The notes: generated by a model from the letters alone, not told the origin. A stretch of DNA of 64,000 bases from Sutcliffiella horikoshii DSM 8719 (GCA_001648575.1 LQXN01000063.1:248001-312000), one strand, 5' to 3'; positions 8,677 through 17,738 are shown, counted from the stretch's first letter. Program-made: numbers and translations.

Positions 8677-9093
8677 TTATTTACTATTCAAATACGCAAT
8701 GGCATCTTCGAGATTATCTGTGTAATATTCAGCGTTTTCATAATCATACATGACCTTATGCTCTGCCGCCATGTACTCATCTGGATGAATCGCATTGAAC
8801 AGCCAGTCCCACCATTTTTTCCGTTCCAACTCTTTTATCGCCTGATTCACTTTGTCTTCATGAACTCTGATGGCCACAAAACGAGGGAACGAAGAAGGTT
8901 GCCTTTCCGGGAACTTCCTTTGAAATATTCCCCACTTTTCGTTAAATCGTTCAACCGAGATTTCGCTGACTAAGCCGACAGCTTTTAAGTTACTAAATCG
9001 CTCTTCAAGCTTGTCATATTCTTCGAGAGGTAATTCATCTTCTACCAAAATGGCAACAGCATAATCTTCATATTTCTTTTTCTTTTTAAACAT
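8677..9093 (-). CDS. hypothetical protein, last gene of T7SS module A
   Basis: 138 aa, soluble, charged; family not recognised. It starts FKKKKKYEDYAVAILVEDEL and ends in a Tyr/Asp/Asn-rich tail (YDYENAEYYTDNLEDAIAYL). ATG at 9093 is 6 nt after GGAGG; a TTG two codons earlier is less likely. It lies 39 bp after the EspG-like gene on the same strand and ends at a terminator, so it closes the LXG-associated gene set. A role as immunity or accessory protein is guesswork. Confidence 0.55.
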   Translation of the reverse strand: MFKKKKKYEDYAVAILVEDELPLEEYDKLEERFSNLKAVGLVSEISVERFNEKWGIFQRKFPERQPSSFPRFVAIRVHEDKVNQAIKELERKKWWDWLFNAIHPDEYMAAEHKVMYDYENAEYYTDNLEDAIAYLNSK

Positions 9094-9132
9094 GCACAAC
9101 CTCCACCTTTCAATTTATCCCTTAAATGCCAT

Positions 9133-9921
9133 TTAGGAAGGTTGTTTCACTTTCACCCTTTTGACAACTCCTAGTATCTCTTCCATGAGTTCCTGCCCTG
9201 CTGACTGCTTTGTTTCAAGCATTTCATTTCCGTCTTTTTGCACCATCCTTAATGTCCAGTTGCCGGAAGGAGATGTCAATAGATGCATGCCTTCCACCCT
9301 CCACTGCTCGTTTTCACGGTAGAAAGTCATCAGGCGGTTTGTATGTATTTTTCTTTGAATAGCAATATCAAACTGTTTTATTACGGGGTCTTCTAGTGCC
9401 AGTGCGTGCCTTTCTGCTAGCTCGTCCCTGTTTTCTATTTTCACTGTCCCACAATAGGTGGTATATTCCTTTGGTGTAAGATACAGGCTTTTTTTCTGAC
9501 GGGCAGGAATATTCTCTACGCCCATCAACATCCTTGGGATAATCACTTGATTCCATGTCCAATCAGGGGTCGGATGGTTCTGAAGATCGTACTCCTCTTC
9601 ATTGCGGTTCCTCACATCCACCACCCTGTCTTCACTAAAATAAAACAGGCTTTGATCCGCTTGATCGGTCAAGATTTCCGTGACCATATTGGATCTTGCC
9701 ATCACCCACAGTGTCTGGATGAAATTTTCTTCAAATTGCAATTCACCATCCACCAGATCTACTAAATCCCAACCGTGGAGCTTTGTGAACGTGGCCTCCC
9801 ATTCTTTTTCCATATCCTCCTCACGGTGTGCAAGGAATGGATTGGGAATGCCAACAAGGACTTTTGCGCCGAGCATTTTTGTTAAAAGGTAGAGATCTTT
9901 CATTGTTAGGGTCCAGTTCAT
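9133..9921 (-). CDS. T7SS-associated protein, possibly EspG-like
   Basis: 262 aa, soluble, mixed alpha/beta composition, no signal peptide. The start (LTMKDLYLLTKMLGAKVLVGIPNPF) resembles small cytosolic proteins encoded in Firmicute LXG/type VII clusters (DUF5081/EspG-like, which in mycobacteria act as substrate chaperones), but I cannot confirm the family by eye. It follows a membrane protein gene and a broken LXG gene in one direction. If the LXG partner is really lost, this gene may now be orphaned. Confidence 0.5.
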   Translation of the reverse strand: MNWTLTMKDLYLLTKMLGAKVLVGIPNPFLAHREEDMEKEWEATFTKLHGWDLVDLVDGELQFEENFIQTLWVMARSNMVTEILTDQADQSLFYFSEDRVVDVRNRNEEEYDLQNHPTPDWTWNQVIIPRMLMGVENIPARQKKSLYLTPKEYTTYCGTVKIENRDELAERHALALEDPVIKQFDIAIQRKIHTNRLMTFYRENEQWRVEGMHLLTSPSGNWTLRMVQKDGNEMLETKQSAGQELMEEILGVVKRVKVKQPS

Positions 9922-9940
9922 CTATTACATCTCCATATAC

Positions 9941-10663
9941 TTAAAAATAGTTACTGCCCTTTTCTTTCCTCATTTTTTTCGGGAGTCCAAATTCTGGGTA
10001 AATCGTTTTTACAGATTCATAGTTATTAAGAATATAGAAGTATTTGTGAATAAAAACCGAGAAAAACGCTGTCAGAATAGAAAAGAAAGAAAGAAGTGAA
10101 ATATAAAATAGCATTTTTATAGAATTATCATAAACAAGAGTCAGGAACAGTTGGGAGAGAACATAGCCTATACCAGCTGCACTTAAATAGGGAGTTAAGG
10201 TTTTGTTGTATTCCATTTTCTGTAATTTTGCATATGTACCGCTATAGAGTCCCTTAATATTAATAAGGTTCATTATTAATATTAAAGCTATCATTAATAA
10301 AAGCCCTAAAATAAATGGCACATATCCCTCAACACCTATTATTAGGTAAAGAATTTTTTGAATAGAAAGGAACAGTAAATAGGTATTAATAATTCCATAT
10401 ACCCCAAAGAACAAATAATAAGACCGTTCATATTTATATGGAGCTATTATGTAGAGGCATGCCCAGATGTGTATAAAAATCAAAGGTATCAAGGCAGCCA
10501 TTAGGAATGTTTTATCAAAAGGTTCAGCTAGAATCACAAAAAAACTAATGAAATCAAGAAAAATAAGAAAGAAAACAATAATATTGCTTCGGTTTTCCTT
10601 GGGTGCTTGGAACCGTAAATATGATGCCGTTATTGAATCTATTTCTTTCTTCAAGGGATACAT
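9941..10663 (-). CDS. multi-pass membrane protein of T7SS module A
   Basis: 240 aa with about six hydrophobic segments (near residues 27-47, 53-74, 82-103, 112-135, 165-185, 190-215). The family is not securely recognised; membrane proteins of this size (DUF5079/DUF5080-like) often accompany LXG toxins as immunity proteins. It follows the LXG remnant by about 20 bp. Its AT-rich composition is slightly below that of the TRAP genes next door. Immunity to a membrane-acting toxin would fit, but that is inference. Confidence 0.5.
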   Translation of the reverse strand: MYPLKKEIDSITASYLRFQAPKENRSNIIVFFLIFLDFISFFVILAEPFDKTFLMAALIPLIFIHIWACLYIIAPYKYERSYYLFFGVYGIINTYLLFLSIQKILYLIIGVEGYVPFILGLLLMIALILIMNLINIKGLYSGTYAKLQKMEYNKTLTPYLSAAGIGYVLSQLFLTLVYDNSIKMLFYISLLSFFSILTAFFSVFIHKYFYILNNYESVKTIYPEFGLPKKMRKEKGSNYF

Positions 10664-10685
10664 CCTTTCATATTTTGATGCCTAA

Positions 10686-11028
10686 TTAATCAGATATACT
10701 TTGAACCTTTTGGTTGGTTTCGGCTGCCAGATCCATCACCGTATCCCTTGCCTGGTTCAACCCCTGATCTACATCATGTTGCAGGAAATTTTCTTTTATG
10801 ACGCCGTTTGAGGCCGGCTCTACACCGTTATTGCAAAAAAGGCTGATGGCTGTCCTGATAAAAACCCCGAATGGACTGGCCTGCCTGTCCTTTAAAAGAA
10901 TCATCGAGGGAAGTGAAATTTTTCACCGCAGATTCTAAATGGTTCACTTGCTCCTTGTGCTGTGATAATTTTGTCAGCAATTGGTCCACACCGGATTGTA
11001 AGGTTGATACTTCAAGAGTTTCATCCAT
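10686..11028 (-). pseudogene. truncated LXG-domain (T7SS effector) gene remnant
   Basis: The N-terminal part (LQSGVDQLLTKLSQ...SFKGQAGQSIRGFYQDSH) reads from ATG at 11028 and stops at a TAA near 10828. A second frame continues with GVEPASNGVIKENFLQHDV...NQKVQSISD and stops at 10686. Both halves align with the intact LXG protein at 18411-19844 (DSFSGQGAKAIKSFYASCH; LEPAHNGFIQQSFLENEV). About 25 codons between them are missing together with a frame change. Everything after the first ~130 residues, including any toxin domain, is absent. ATG is preceded by GGAAGGGGAT. So the module keeps its two small partner genes but not a working effector. Confidence 0.75.
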
Positions 11029-11042
11029 CTATCCCCTTCCTG

Positions 11043-11321
11043 CTATCTGATTTGCATATTGGAGGATAGTTGTTGGTCTTTCTCTACCATTTGCCCGACA
11101 GACTGCCTTGTCATCTCTTCATTATGAAGCAAGAGAGCTTTATAGTTTTCTGTCAGCTGCTCCAATGTACGATTTATTTCATTTAACTTGTTGACTACAT
11201 CTAATCGGTTACCGTTTCCTATAGAGGAGGGAAATGAGGAATTAAGAGCTTCTGAGGAGGATTTCATTTGTGTAAGTGCCTGCTCTATCTCACTTTGCTT
11301 AACTTTTATTTCTGTGCTCAT
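11043..11321 (-). CDS. small T7SS-associated alpha-helical protein (DUF5344/SACOL2603 family, YwqI-like)
   Basis: 92 aa, helical, Gln/Ser-rich: STEIKVKQSEIEQALTQMKS, then LNEINRTLEQLTENYKALL. This matches the small WXG100-like partners encoded just before LXG genes (B. subtilis ywqI; type VII effector, SACOL2603 family), which bind the LXG helix for export. ATG follows GGAGG. It lies 18 bp after the DUF5082-like gene and 14 bp before the LXG remnant. Paralogue of 19856-20143. Confidence 0.7.
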   Translation of the reverse strand: MSTEIKVKQSEIEQALTQMKSSSEALNSSFPSSIGNGNRLDVVNKLNEINRTLEQLTENYKALLLHNEEMTRQSVGQMVEKDQQLSSNMQIR

Positions 11322-11339
11322 ATGGAGACCTCCAATGAT

Positions 11340-11705
11340 TTAATTGTATCTTTTCGCAGCACGTTCTTCTGCAAGCTGCAATTCTAATGAAGCTATCGTT
11401 TGTTTTAGTGAGTTGATTTCACGATGGAGTTGTTGGATCTTATTTTCGATACCGGAGAAGATGGCAGTGAACTGATTTTGTTCCATCTCGGAATAATAAT
11501 GAAGCATCCCATTTGTCCTGATATCTTCAAATCTATTGGCAAGTGTCCCCTGCCAGGTGAACGAGGAAAGCTCAGGCCGTGTGACAGAAGCCCTAAAACT
11601 GGCAAACTCCCGCTGTTTGCCCCTTAATTGACTTTGACAGTCCTGAAGCCGCTGGAGCTGCTGCTGCTTTTCCCTGAGCAAAGAATTATAATATGCGATT
11701 GACAA
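11340..11705 (-). CDS. DUF5082-like T7SS partner protein (YwqH-like)
   Basis: About 121 aa, long coiled-coil helices (LLREKQQQLQRLQDCQSQL and SGIENKIQQLHREINSLKQ) around a central PELSSFTWQGTLANRFEDI. This is typical of the first gene of B. subtilis-type LXG modules (ywqH). The reading frame is open up to an ATG at 11741, but no ribosome site precedes that. GAGGTG lies 6 nt before TTG 11705, and the paralogue at 20190-20537 has the matching arrangement (AGGGTGATTAACTTG), so the TTG start is preferred. Confidence 0.65.
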   Translation of the reverse strand: MSIAYYNSLLREKQQQLQRLQDCQSQLRGKQREFASFRASVTRPELSSFTWQGTLANRFEDIRTNGMLHYYSEMEQNQFTAIFSGIENKIQQLHREINSLKQTIASLELQLAEERAAKRYN

Positions 11706-12100
11706 GTTCATCACCTCAAAAGGAATATTGTTTTGTTTCATATGTAAAACAACTGGTATAGTTTATTTTCTCAATACCTTTTACTATAACATGGAAGAAA
11801 AATACCAAAATGATGAAAACTATTTATTTTTCGTGGTGTTGGGATGGGTAATTTATACTATTTTGTGAGAAATGAGCTATTTTGAGTGAAATAAGTCGAT
11901 TTACACCCAAGCAGACGAAAAGTACTACTAGTTAAATAGCACATTTTTTGGAAAGTGAAACCTTAGCTTTAGGATTACGCGGAGAAAATAAGATCTTCAG
12001 TTACCTTTTTACCTATTTGTAGGGGAGATATTGACTTTGTTTTGATAGTCCCTCAACTCTTTGGGATGAAAAATCCCACCGGAAATAGGGGGCCAATGGA

Positions 12101-12215
12101 TATCAGGAATTTTTGTAATTTATCATGAAATATCGTTATTTATCAGGAATTTTTGAGATTTATCATGAAATATCGCTATTTATCCGGAATTTTTGAGATT
12201 TATCCGGAAATCGAC
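12101..12215. repeat. phased tandem array, 40-bp unit (2 x 20 bp)
   Basis: TATCAGGAATTTTTG...ATT and TATCATGAAATATCG...ATT alternate with an exact 20-bp step: TATC occurs at 12101, 12121, 12141, 12161, 12181 and 12201. The 40-bp unit repeats 2.9 times with few changes; the last copy has TATCCGG instead of TATCAGG/TATCATG. It lies in the gap 11742-12343, which otherwise holds no gene. An array with the same TATC spacing lies at 24577-24663. Confidence 0.85.
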
Positions 12216-12290
12216 AAAAAACGCCATGCCTCCCCCCAGCAATTGAGGCTACTGAAAAAATAAATTATTTTTGTGTTCTGTTTTTCAACG

Positions 12291-12345
12291 CTGTTGATTT
12301 CCGCAAACGGCTGCGCTTATCCAGAGGGCGACTTTGAGCCCCCTT
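12291..12345. repeat. dispersed Bacillaceae repeat, copy 2 (5' part)
   Basis: GTTGATTTCCGCAAACGGCT followed by GCGCTTATCCAGAGGGCGAC and TTTGAGCCCCC. The same blocks occur at 30651-30700. It abuts the 3' end of the hydroxyacid dehydrogenase gene. Confidence 0.7.
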
Positions 12346-13285
12346 AATACCCCCGCCCAGGATCTACCGCATTTCGTATCTTCCGCCCGCTCTCCACACA
12401 TTCCAACGTCTCCAAAAAACAAGCTACCGCTTCTTTTGGTGTAGTAATCGCCGAAATATGCGGCGTAATCGTCACGCCTGGCTTACTCCATAACGGACTC
12501 CCAACTGGTAACGGCTCTTCCTCAAATACATCTAGAACCGCCGCTTTCACACTGTCGCTATCCATTGCAGCCAATAAAGCATCATGATCAACAGTACCTC
12601 CTCTTCCTACATTGATGAACACCGCTTGATTCAGCTTTTCAAAAAAGTCAGCATCAAACAAACGCTCCGTCTCCGCAGTGAGTGGCAAAGTATTTATTAT
12701 ATAATCCGCATCACGAAGGCATGTATCATCCAATTCCTCCAAAGGCATCACCTGACGAAAGTGGCTTTTTTTGACTCCACTGCGGGACACCCCGTACACC
12801 TTCACCCCAAAGTAAGCAAGGATACGTGCTACCTCTTGTCCGATCTCCCCTGTCCCAAAAATGACCACTTTCACTTCATTCAAGCCCCGTGGAGCAACCA
12901 TCTTCCATTCTCCACGCCGCTGCTGACCATCGAAAGTATCGTGATGTTGTAAATCTTTTAGCATATAGCTTAGCGTGTACTCCCCGATTTTCTGTCCAAA
13001 TGATGTAATGGTCCTGGTCAGTAAAACATCTTCGGGCCATTTCCCTAGTGCCATGTAACGATCAACCCCGGCGCCAAGTGAATGAATCCACTTAATATTG
13101 CCAAAGTGAAAGTTCTCTGTCGGCTGAAAGGCAACATAAGCATCTGCCCACTCTAAGTCCTCCATGCTAACTGCATTCTCAGGAATAAAGCGCAGACTCT
13201 TTCCTTTCAACGCTTCAGAAGAATCTAACAATGACCCTAACTCTTTTATCAACCTGCCTGTAAAAAGAATATTATTTATTTCCAT
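12344..13285 (-). CDS. D-2-hydroxyacid dehydrogenase (NAD(P)-dependent)
   Basis: 313 aa. It reduces 2-oxoacids or oxidises D-2-hydroxyacids. The NAD-binding fold has IFGTGEIGQEVARIL, the catalytic Arg is in INVGRGGTVD, Glu in DVFEEEPLP and His in TPHISA. The group is closest to GhrA-like/phosphoglycerate-dehydrogenase-like proteins. ATG 13285 is preferred because GGGGAG lies 10 nt upstream. It stands alone on the minus strand, divergent from TRAP module 2. A metabolic link to the carboxylate imported by that TRAP system is possible but unproven. Confidence 0.88.
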   Translation of the reverse strand: MEINNILFTGRLIKELGSLLDSSEALKGKSLRFIPENAVSMEDLEWADAYVAFQPTENFHFGNIKWIHSLGAGVDRYMALGKWPEDVLLTRTITSFGQKIGEYTLSYMLKDLQHHDTFDGQQRRGEWKMVAPRGLNEVKVVIFGTGEIGQEVARILAYFGVKVYGVSRSGVKKSHFRQVMPLEELDDTCLRDADYIINTLPLTAETERLFDADFFEKLNQAVFINVGRGGTVDHDALLAAMDSDSVKAAVLDVFEEEPLPVGSPLWSKPGVTITPHISAITTPKEAVACFLETLECVESGRKIRNAVDPGRGY

Positions 13286-13417
13286 TAAAAGAGCACTCCC
13301 CACTCGTACTTTTTATCTAACCATTATTTTAGCATGGTAGAGTACAAGTGTAATAGCACACAATCCTATTAAAACCGGTGATTACAACAGTTAATCACCT
13401 AAATATTGGGTTAATAT

Positions 13418-13446
13418 TTGATAAATCTCTGTAATAACTGTAAAAT
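13418..13446 (+). promoter_or_regulatory. sigma-A promoter of TRAP module 2
   Basis: TTGATA (13418-13423), 17-bp spacer, TAAAAT (13441-13446) preceded by CTG (extended -10). It lies 35 bp before the receptor ATG. Confidence 0.75.
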
Positions 13447-13480
13447 AAGAGATGTTAAATTAATAATTAGGGGGAGTTTG

Positions 13481-14461
13481 ATGAAAAAGAATAGTTTCTT
13501 AGCCTTATCTATGGTTTTAGTATTATCATTATTCTTGGCTGCATGTGGTGGCGGAGATAATGGTTCCAGCGGGGAAGGCGGCAGTGAAGATCCAAAACTA
13601 ATGAGCATGCTTACAGGTGGAACAAGTGGTACATACTATCCGCTTGGAGGAGCAATGGCAAAAGTAATTACAGATGAAACTGGTGTTCAAACTGATGCCC
13701 TTTCATCCAATGCTTCTGCTGATAATGTAATCGCTCTCGCTGAGGGTGATGCAGAAATAGCTTTCGTACAAACAGATGTTATGGCTAACGCTGTTGAGGG
13801 AACAAATGCATTTGAAGGAAAAGCAGTGGACAATGTATTGGCGCTTGGATCTTTGTATCCTGAAACAATTCAAATTGTTACGCTTGCTAATTCCGGGATT
13901 TCTAGTGTAGAAGATTTAAAAGGTAAAAAAGTTTCTGTAGGTGCTCCTGGTTCTGGTACGTACATCAATGCAGAGCAAATCCTTGAGATCCATGGCATGA
14001 CAATGGATGATATCGATGCTCAAAACCTGGACTTCGGTGAGTCTACTGGTGGAATCCAAGATGGTAACATCGATGCAGCTTTCATCACTTCCGGTACTCC
14101 AACAGGTGCAGTTGACGGTTTATCCGCTACTAACCCTGTAAGCATTGTTCCAATCTCACAAGATAAAGTAGATGAGTTGGTAGAAGCATATCCTTATTAT
14201 GCTGCTGATACAATTCCTGCTGGAACATATGGTATGGATAATGAAGTAAATACGGTAGCGGTTCTTGCGATGTTAGCGGTATCCAAAGATCTTTCTGAAG
14301 ATCTTGTATACAACATCACAAAAGCCATTTATGAAAATACTGATGCAATCTCCCATGCCAAGGGTGAATTCATCACACTTGAAACAGCAGTGGACGGAAT
14401 CGGTATCGACTTCCACCCTGGTGCTGAAAAGTACTTTAAAGAAGAAGGTCTTTTAGATTAA
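13481..14461 (+). CDS. TAXI family TRAP solute-binding lipoprotein, module 2
   Basis: 326 aa. Signal KKNSFLALSMVLVLSLFLAAC with lipobox LAAC, then a Gly/Ser linker, then the TAXI domain: SMLTGGTSGTYYPLGGAMA, NASADNVIALAEG, LYPETIQIVTLANSGI, GKKVSVGAPGSGTYINAEQI, DGNIDAAFITSGTPTGA and the C-terminal HPGAEKYF. ATG 13481 has TAGGGGGAG at correct distance. It is followed by a hairpin and then by DUF1850 and the fused permease, the same order as module 1. The binding-pocket segments differ from module 1, so the substrates may differ. Confidence 0.93.
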   Translation: MKKNSFLALSMVLVLSLFLAACGGGDNGSSGEGGSEDPKLMSMLTGGTSGTYYPLGGAMAKVITDETGVQTDALSSNASADNVIALAEGDAEIAFVQTDVMANAVEGTNAFEGKAVDNVLALGSLYPETIQIVTLANSGISSVEDLKGKKVSVGAPGSGTYINAEQILEIHGMTMDDIDAQNLDFGESTGGIQDGNIDAAFITSGTPTGAVDGLSATNPVSIVPISQDKVDELVEAYPYYAADTIPAGTYGMDNEVNTVAVLAMLAVSKDLSEDLVYNITKAIYENTDAISHAKGEFITLETAVDGIGIDFHPGAEKYFKEEGLLD

Positions 14462-14483
14462 TTAAAAATTAAAGCACCAAATT

Positions 14484-14528
14484 GGCCGACACTTAATTTC
14501 CATTATGCTGTCGGTCCTTCTTTTTTTA
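14484..14528 (+). terminator. hairpin between receptor and DUF1850 gene (partial terminator)
   Basis: GGCCGACA (14484-14491) pairs with TGTCGGTC (14509-14516), then TTCTTTTTTT. Read-through would give the receptor a higher expression than the two membrane genes, a usual feature of binding-protein operons. Confidence 0.7.
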
Positions 14529-14560
14529 GTCGTAAGCTTTTAAAAGCTAGGTGGGTTACC

Positions 14561-15088
14561 ATGAAAAAGAAAGTGATTGTTATTGTTTTATCCTCTACTA
14601 TCTTTTTACTCTTATTGGGGATTTTTTTGATCCCTTTTCGAACCGCGCTAGTTTTCCATGTACAAAACACCAAACAAATACAAGCATTCCTTCCCATAGA
14701 TGAAGAGGACACATTTCAAATCATCTTTACGCACTCCATTCATTTAACGGATGTGGTGGAAAAGTATAAGGTGCGAGATGATCATCACATCGTTCAAACA
14801 GAAATTATTTATGAAGAATTCGGTATTGGCATGCCATCGAATGCGGAAGAGGGAGAAGAATTTGTATATGAAGATGGAAAATATCATATCCGAGATTTAA
14901 ATAACGTATTCTCCTCCATGAATATCCGAAACGGAAAAACCGTTTCCAAGAATCGCCTTGCCTGGGGCGAAAATGGAGAAAAGATGGTATGGTTCAACGA
15001 ATACTTTACTCCAGGAGACTGGTATAATGTAAGAGTAGAAGAGTTGACATTATGGCAGTATATGAAAGGAATGAAAATAAATGAGTGA
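14561..15088 (+). CDS. DUF1850 domain protein, TRAP accessory, module 2
   Basis: 175 aa. N-terminal membrane anchor (VIVIVLSSTIFLLLLGIFLI), then an extracytoplasmic DUF1850-type domain with FTHSIHLTDVVEKY, YEEFGIGMPSNAEEG and LTLWQYMKG. It overlaps the permease start by 8 bp. It is longer than the module 1 homologue by about 20 residues in the middle (after DGKYHIRDLN). Function unknown; it is expected to act with the transporter. Confidence 0.85.
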   Translation: MKKKVIVIVLSSTIFLLLLGIFLIPFRTALVFHVQNTKQIQAFLPIDEEDTFQIIFTHSIHLTDVVEKYKVRDDHHIVQTEIIYEEFGIGMPSNAEEGEEFVYEDGKYHIRDLNNVFSSMNIRNGKTVSKNRLAWGENGEKMVWFNEYFTPGDWYNVRVEELTLWQYMKGMKINE

Positions 15089-17090
15089 TAGAAACGACCA
15101 AAAGGAATTAACGGCCGAAGAACAAGCAAAGCTGCTAGAGAAATACGATCCGGATTCACAGACACGGCATCTTTCGGGTTATGCAGCAAAAGTTGTCTTC
15201 TTTATGTTGATTGCCTTTTCGCTTTTTCAACTATATACAGGTATATTTGGTCAGCTTACCGCTTACTTACAGCGTACAGTTCACTTAGGTTTTGCTTTGA
15301 CTTTGATATTCTTGCTATTTCCAGCCAGAAAAGGCGGAAATAAAACAAAAATCGCTTGGTATGATTATATTTTAGTAGGATTGACCGTTGTTGTATGCGG
15401 ATATTGGCCTGTTTATTATGATACATTAGTACAGCAAATCGGCAGCATCACATCCGCACAGACTGTTATTGGTGGATTGGCCATCCTATTAGTAATTGAA
15501 GCAACAAGGCGGGCCATCGGTCTACCTATTACGATAATCGCAGTTGTATTCATGATTTACGCCCTATTCGGACCTTACATGCCTGGCATGCTCATCCATA
15601 GGGGTCTAAGCTTGACTCAACTGGTTCAATCCATGTTCTTTACCACAGATGGAATCCTTGGTACACCATTACAGGTATCATCCACCTATATTTTCTTATT
15701 CTTATTATTTGGTGCATTTTTGGTTCAGACTGGTGTGGGGAACTATTTCAATGATTTGGCAATTTCACTTGCCGGAAGACGTACTGGTGGACCTGCAAAG
15801 GTTGCTATTTTCTCCAGTGCATTGCAAGGAACAATTTCAGGAAGTTCCGTTGCTAACACAGTTACGACGGGCTCATACACCATCCCTTTGATGAAACGAC
15901 TTGGCTATCACCGTAACTTTGCAGGTGCGGTGGAAGCAGCCTCCTCTACCGGGGGGCAAATCATGCCTCCGATTATGGGTGCAGCTGCCTTTTTGATGAT
16001 TGAGTTTGCTGGAGTCCCTTATTGGGAGATAGCTAAAGCAGCGACAATCCCAGCGATTCTATACTTCTCCGGAATATGGATCATGACTCATCTTGAGGCA
16101 AAAAAGCAAGGGTTACACGGATTACCGAAGGAAGAAATACCAAAGAAGATGGAAGTACTGAAAAGGTTTCACCTCTTACTGCCAATCCTGGTTATTGTTG
16201 TATTATTATTCCAAGGATTCAGTATTGAAAGAACGGCTTTATATGGTATTTTAAGTACTATTATCGTAAGTTTATTCAGAAAAGATACAAGAATCACCCC
16301 TGCAAAATTCATTCTTGCACTGACTAATGGTGCACGCACCGCTCTTGGTGTCGCTGCTGCCACTGCATGTGCGGGAATTATCGTCGGGGTCGTTACTAAA
16401 ACAGGACTTGGACTCAAGCTCGGAAACAGTCTTGTAAGCATCGCTGCTTCCATTACGTCCACACCTACTCTACTGTTATTGCTGACTCTATTCTTCACGA
16501 TGATTGCTTCCATCATCTTAGGGATGGGTTCACCGACGACGGCAAACTATATCATTACGTCTACAATTGCATTACCTGCAATTCTAGCACTTAACAACCA
16601 ATTGGAAGTTGCGATTCCCGTACTTGCTGCACACATGTTCGTGTTCTACTTCGGAATTGTAGCCGATATCACGCCACCTGTAGCCCTTGCCGCCTTTGCT
16701 GCAACCGGGATATCTAAAGGGGAGCCGATACGTACCGGAATAAATGCCTCCAAGCTTGCAATTGCTGCGTTTATCATTCCGTACATGTTTGTGTTCCAAC
16801 CGCAACTGCTGATGATTGATACGACCATTCCGGAAGTTTCCTGGATACTAGTCACTTCTATCATTGGAATGATTTCCATCGGTGCCGGACTTATCGGGTT
16901 CTGGTACAGAAAGCTTCACTGGATCGAGCGAATCATTACGGTTTCTACAGGGTTGCTTCTAATTTATCCTGAATCCAATACAGATATCTTCGGATTCATC
17001 GCCTTTGGTATTATGCTTGCGCTACAGATTTTCTGGAAGCGTGGTAATACTGGAAAAGGTATGAAGGATACTGTTGGTGAAGTAAACTAA
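15081..17090 (+). CDS. TRAP transporter fused permease subunit (DctQM type), module 2
   Basis: 669 aa. Same design as module 1: charged N-terminus (EEQAKLLEKYDPDSQTR), a 4-TM DctQ-like part, then the DctM part with GGPAKVAIFSSALQGTISGS, AASSTGGQIMPPIMGAAAF, SIILGMGSPTTANYIITST and HMFVFYFGIVADITPPVALA. Both modules end with a conserved C-terminal PESN(S/T)DI(Y/F)G motif. It ends at a strong bidirectional terminator. Confidence 0.92.
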   Translation: MSDRNDQKELTAEEQAKLLEKYDPDSQTRHLSGYAAKVVFFMLIAFSLFQLYTGIFGQLTAYLQRTVHLGFALTLIFLLFPARKGGNKTKIAWYDYILVGLTVVVCGYWPVYYDTLVQQIGSITSAQTVIGGLAILLVIEATRRAIGLPITIIAVVFMIYALFGPYMPGMLIHRGLSLTQLVQSMFFTTDGILGTPLQVSSTYIFLFLLFGAFLVQTGVGNYFNDLAISLAGRRTGGPAKVAIFSSALQGTISGSSVANTVTTGSYTIPLMKRLGYHRNFAGAVEAASSTGGQIMPPIMGAAAFLMIEFAGVPYWEIAKAATIPAILYFSGIWIMTHLEAKKQGLHGLPKEEIPKKMEVLKRFHLLLPILVIVVLLFQGFSIERTALYGILSTIIVSLFRKDTRITPAKFILALTNGARTALGVAAATACAGIIVGVVTKTGLGLKLGNSLVSIAASITSTPTLLLLLTLFFTMIASIILGMGSPTTANYIITSTIALPAILALNNQLEVAIPVLAAHMFVFYFGIVADITPPVALAAFAATGISKGEPIRTGINASKLAIAAFIIPYMFVFQPQLLMIDTTIPEVSWILVTSIIGMISIGAGLIGFWYRKLHWIERIITVSTGLLLIYPESNTDIFGFIAFGIMLALQIFWKRGNTGKGMKDTVGEVN

Positions 17091-17111
17091 TCCTTTCACC
17101 AAGATAATAAA

Positions 17112-17157
17112 AATAAGAAAACCTGCCTCCGATTTTCGGATGGCAGGTTTTCTTATT
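17112..17157. terminator. bidirectional intrinsic terminator
   Basis: AATAAGAAAACCTGCC (17112-17127) pairs with GGCAGGTTTTCTTATT (17142-17157); the inner TCCGA/TCGGA extends the stem. It lies between convergent TRAP module 2 and T7SS module B. Confidence 0.92.
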
Positions 17158-17716
17158 GAAATCCATTTGGTTCATAGTCGATATTGTAGTCTTCTGTCAA
17201 AGCTTTCATATCCGCATGATACGCACCTATCTGATCCCTATACTCCAACAATTTTTCGTTTGCTTGATTCATGATTTCTGCATCCTGCTCCTCAAGCGCT
17301 TGCTTTTGAAGCACTAGAGCATCGTAAAATGTATTGGAAGCATTTTTTATTTGCTCGAGCATCGGTTCAAGCTCAGGGAAGGGTGCTTCTAGCTTTTCTG
17401 TTTCCTCCAAAGCCTTTTCATAGGCAGGGATGGTAGTGGTAGTTAGCTCTTCATACATCAATTCATCATTTATGTAGTTTTCTCCTGACACGGAATCAAA
17501 AGACTGGAATGCCTCCATTTCAAAACTTGATACATTTGCTATATCCTCATTAATAAATTCTAATAATGAGGATTGCTTTTCATCTTCTGATAATCTATTT
17601 TCATTATCAGATGAACTTGTTTCTTCCCCTTCATTACTTGAGGCTTTCATCTCATAATTGCAACCTGTTAATACAAGGCAACAGATAGCCAACAGGGTAA
17701 ACGTTAAATTTTTCAA
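17153..17716 (-). CDS. putative lipoprotein closing T7SS module B
   Basis: 187 aa. Signal KNLTFTLLAICCLVLTGC with lipobox LTGC, a Ser/Glu-rich linker, then an acidic all-helical domain (ANVSSFEMEAFQSFDS ... EALEETEKLEAPFPELEPML ... YHADMKALTEDYNIDYE). Family not recognised. TTG 17716 is 9 nt after AAAGGG and starts a normal signal peptide; an ATG at 17725 directly abuts that site. It follows the small membrane protein gene with almost no gap, so it belongs to the LXG module. Surface proteins here may protect against the effector or help its passage; this is inference. Confidence 0.55.
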   Translation of the reverse strand: MKNLTFTLLAICCLVLTGCNYEMKASSNEGEETSSSDNENRLSEDEKQSSLLEFINEDIANVSSFEMEAFQSFDSVSGENYINDELMYEELTTTTIPAYEKALEETEKLEAPFPELEPMLEQIKNASNTFYDALVLQKQALEEQDAEIMNQANEKLLEYRDQIGAYHADMKALTEDYNIDYEPNGFQ

Positions 17717-17738
17717 AATCCCCATCCCTTTCGTACCA

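Noticed and set aside
12101-12215. CRISPR-like array
   Set aside because: The units are contiguous 40-bp tandem repeats without unique spacers, and there are no cas genes.
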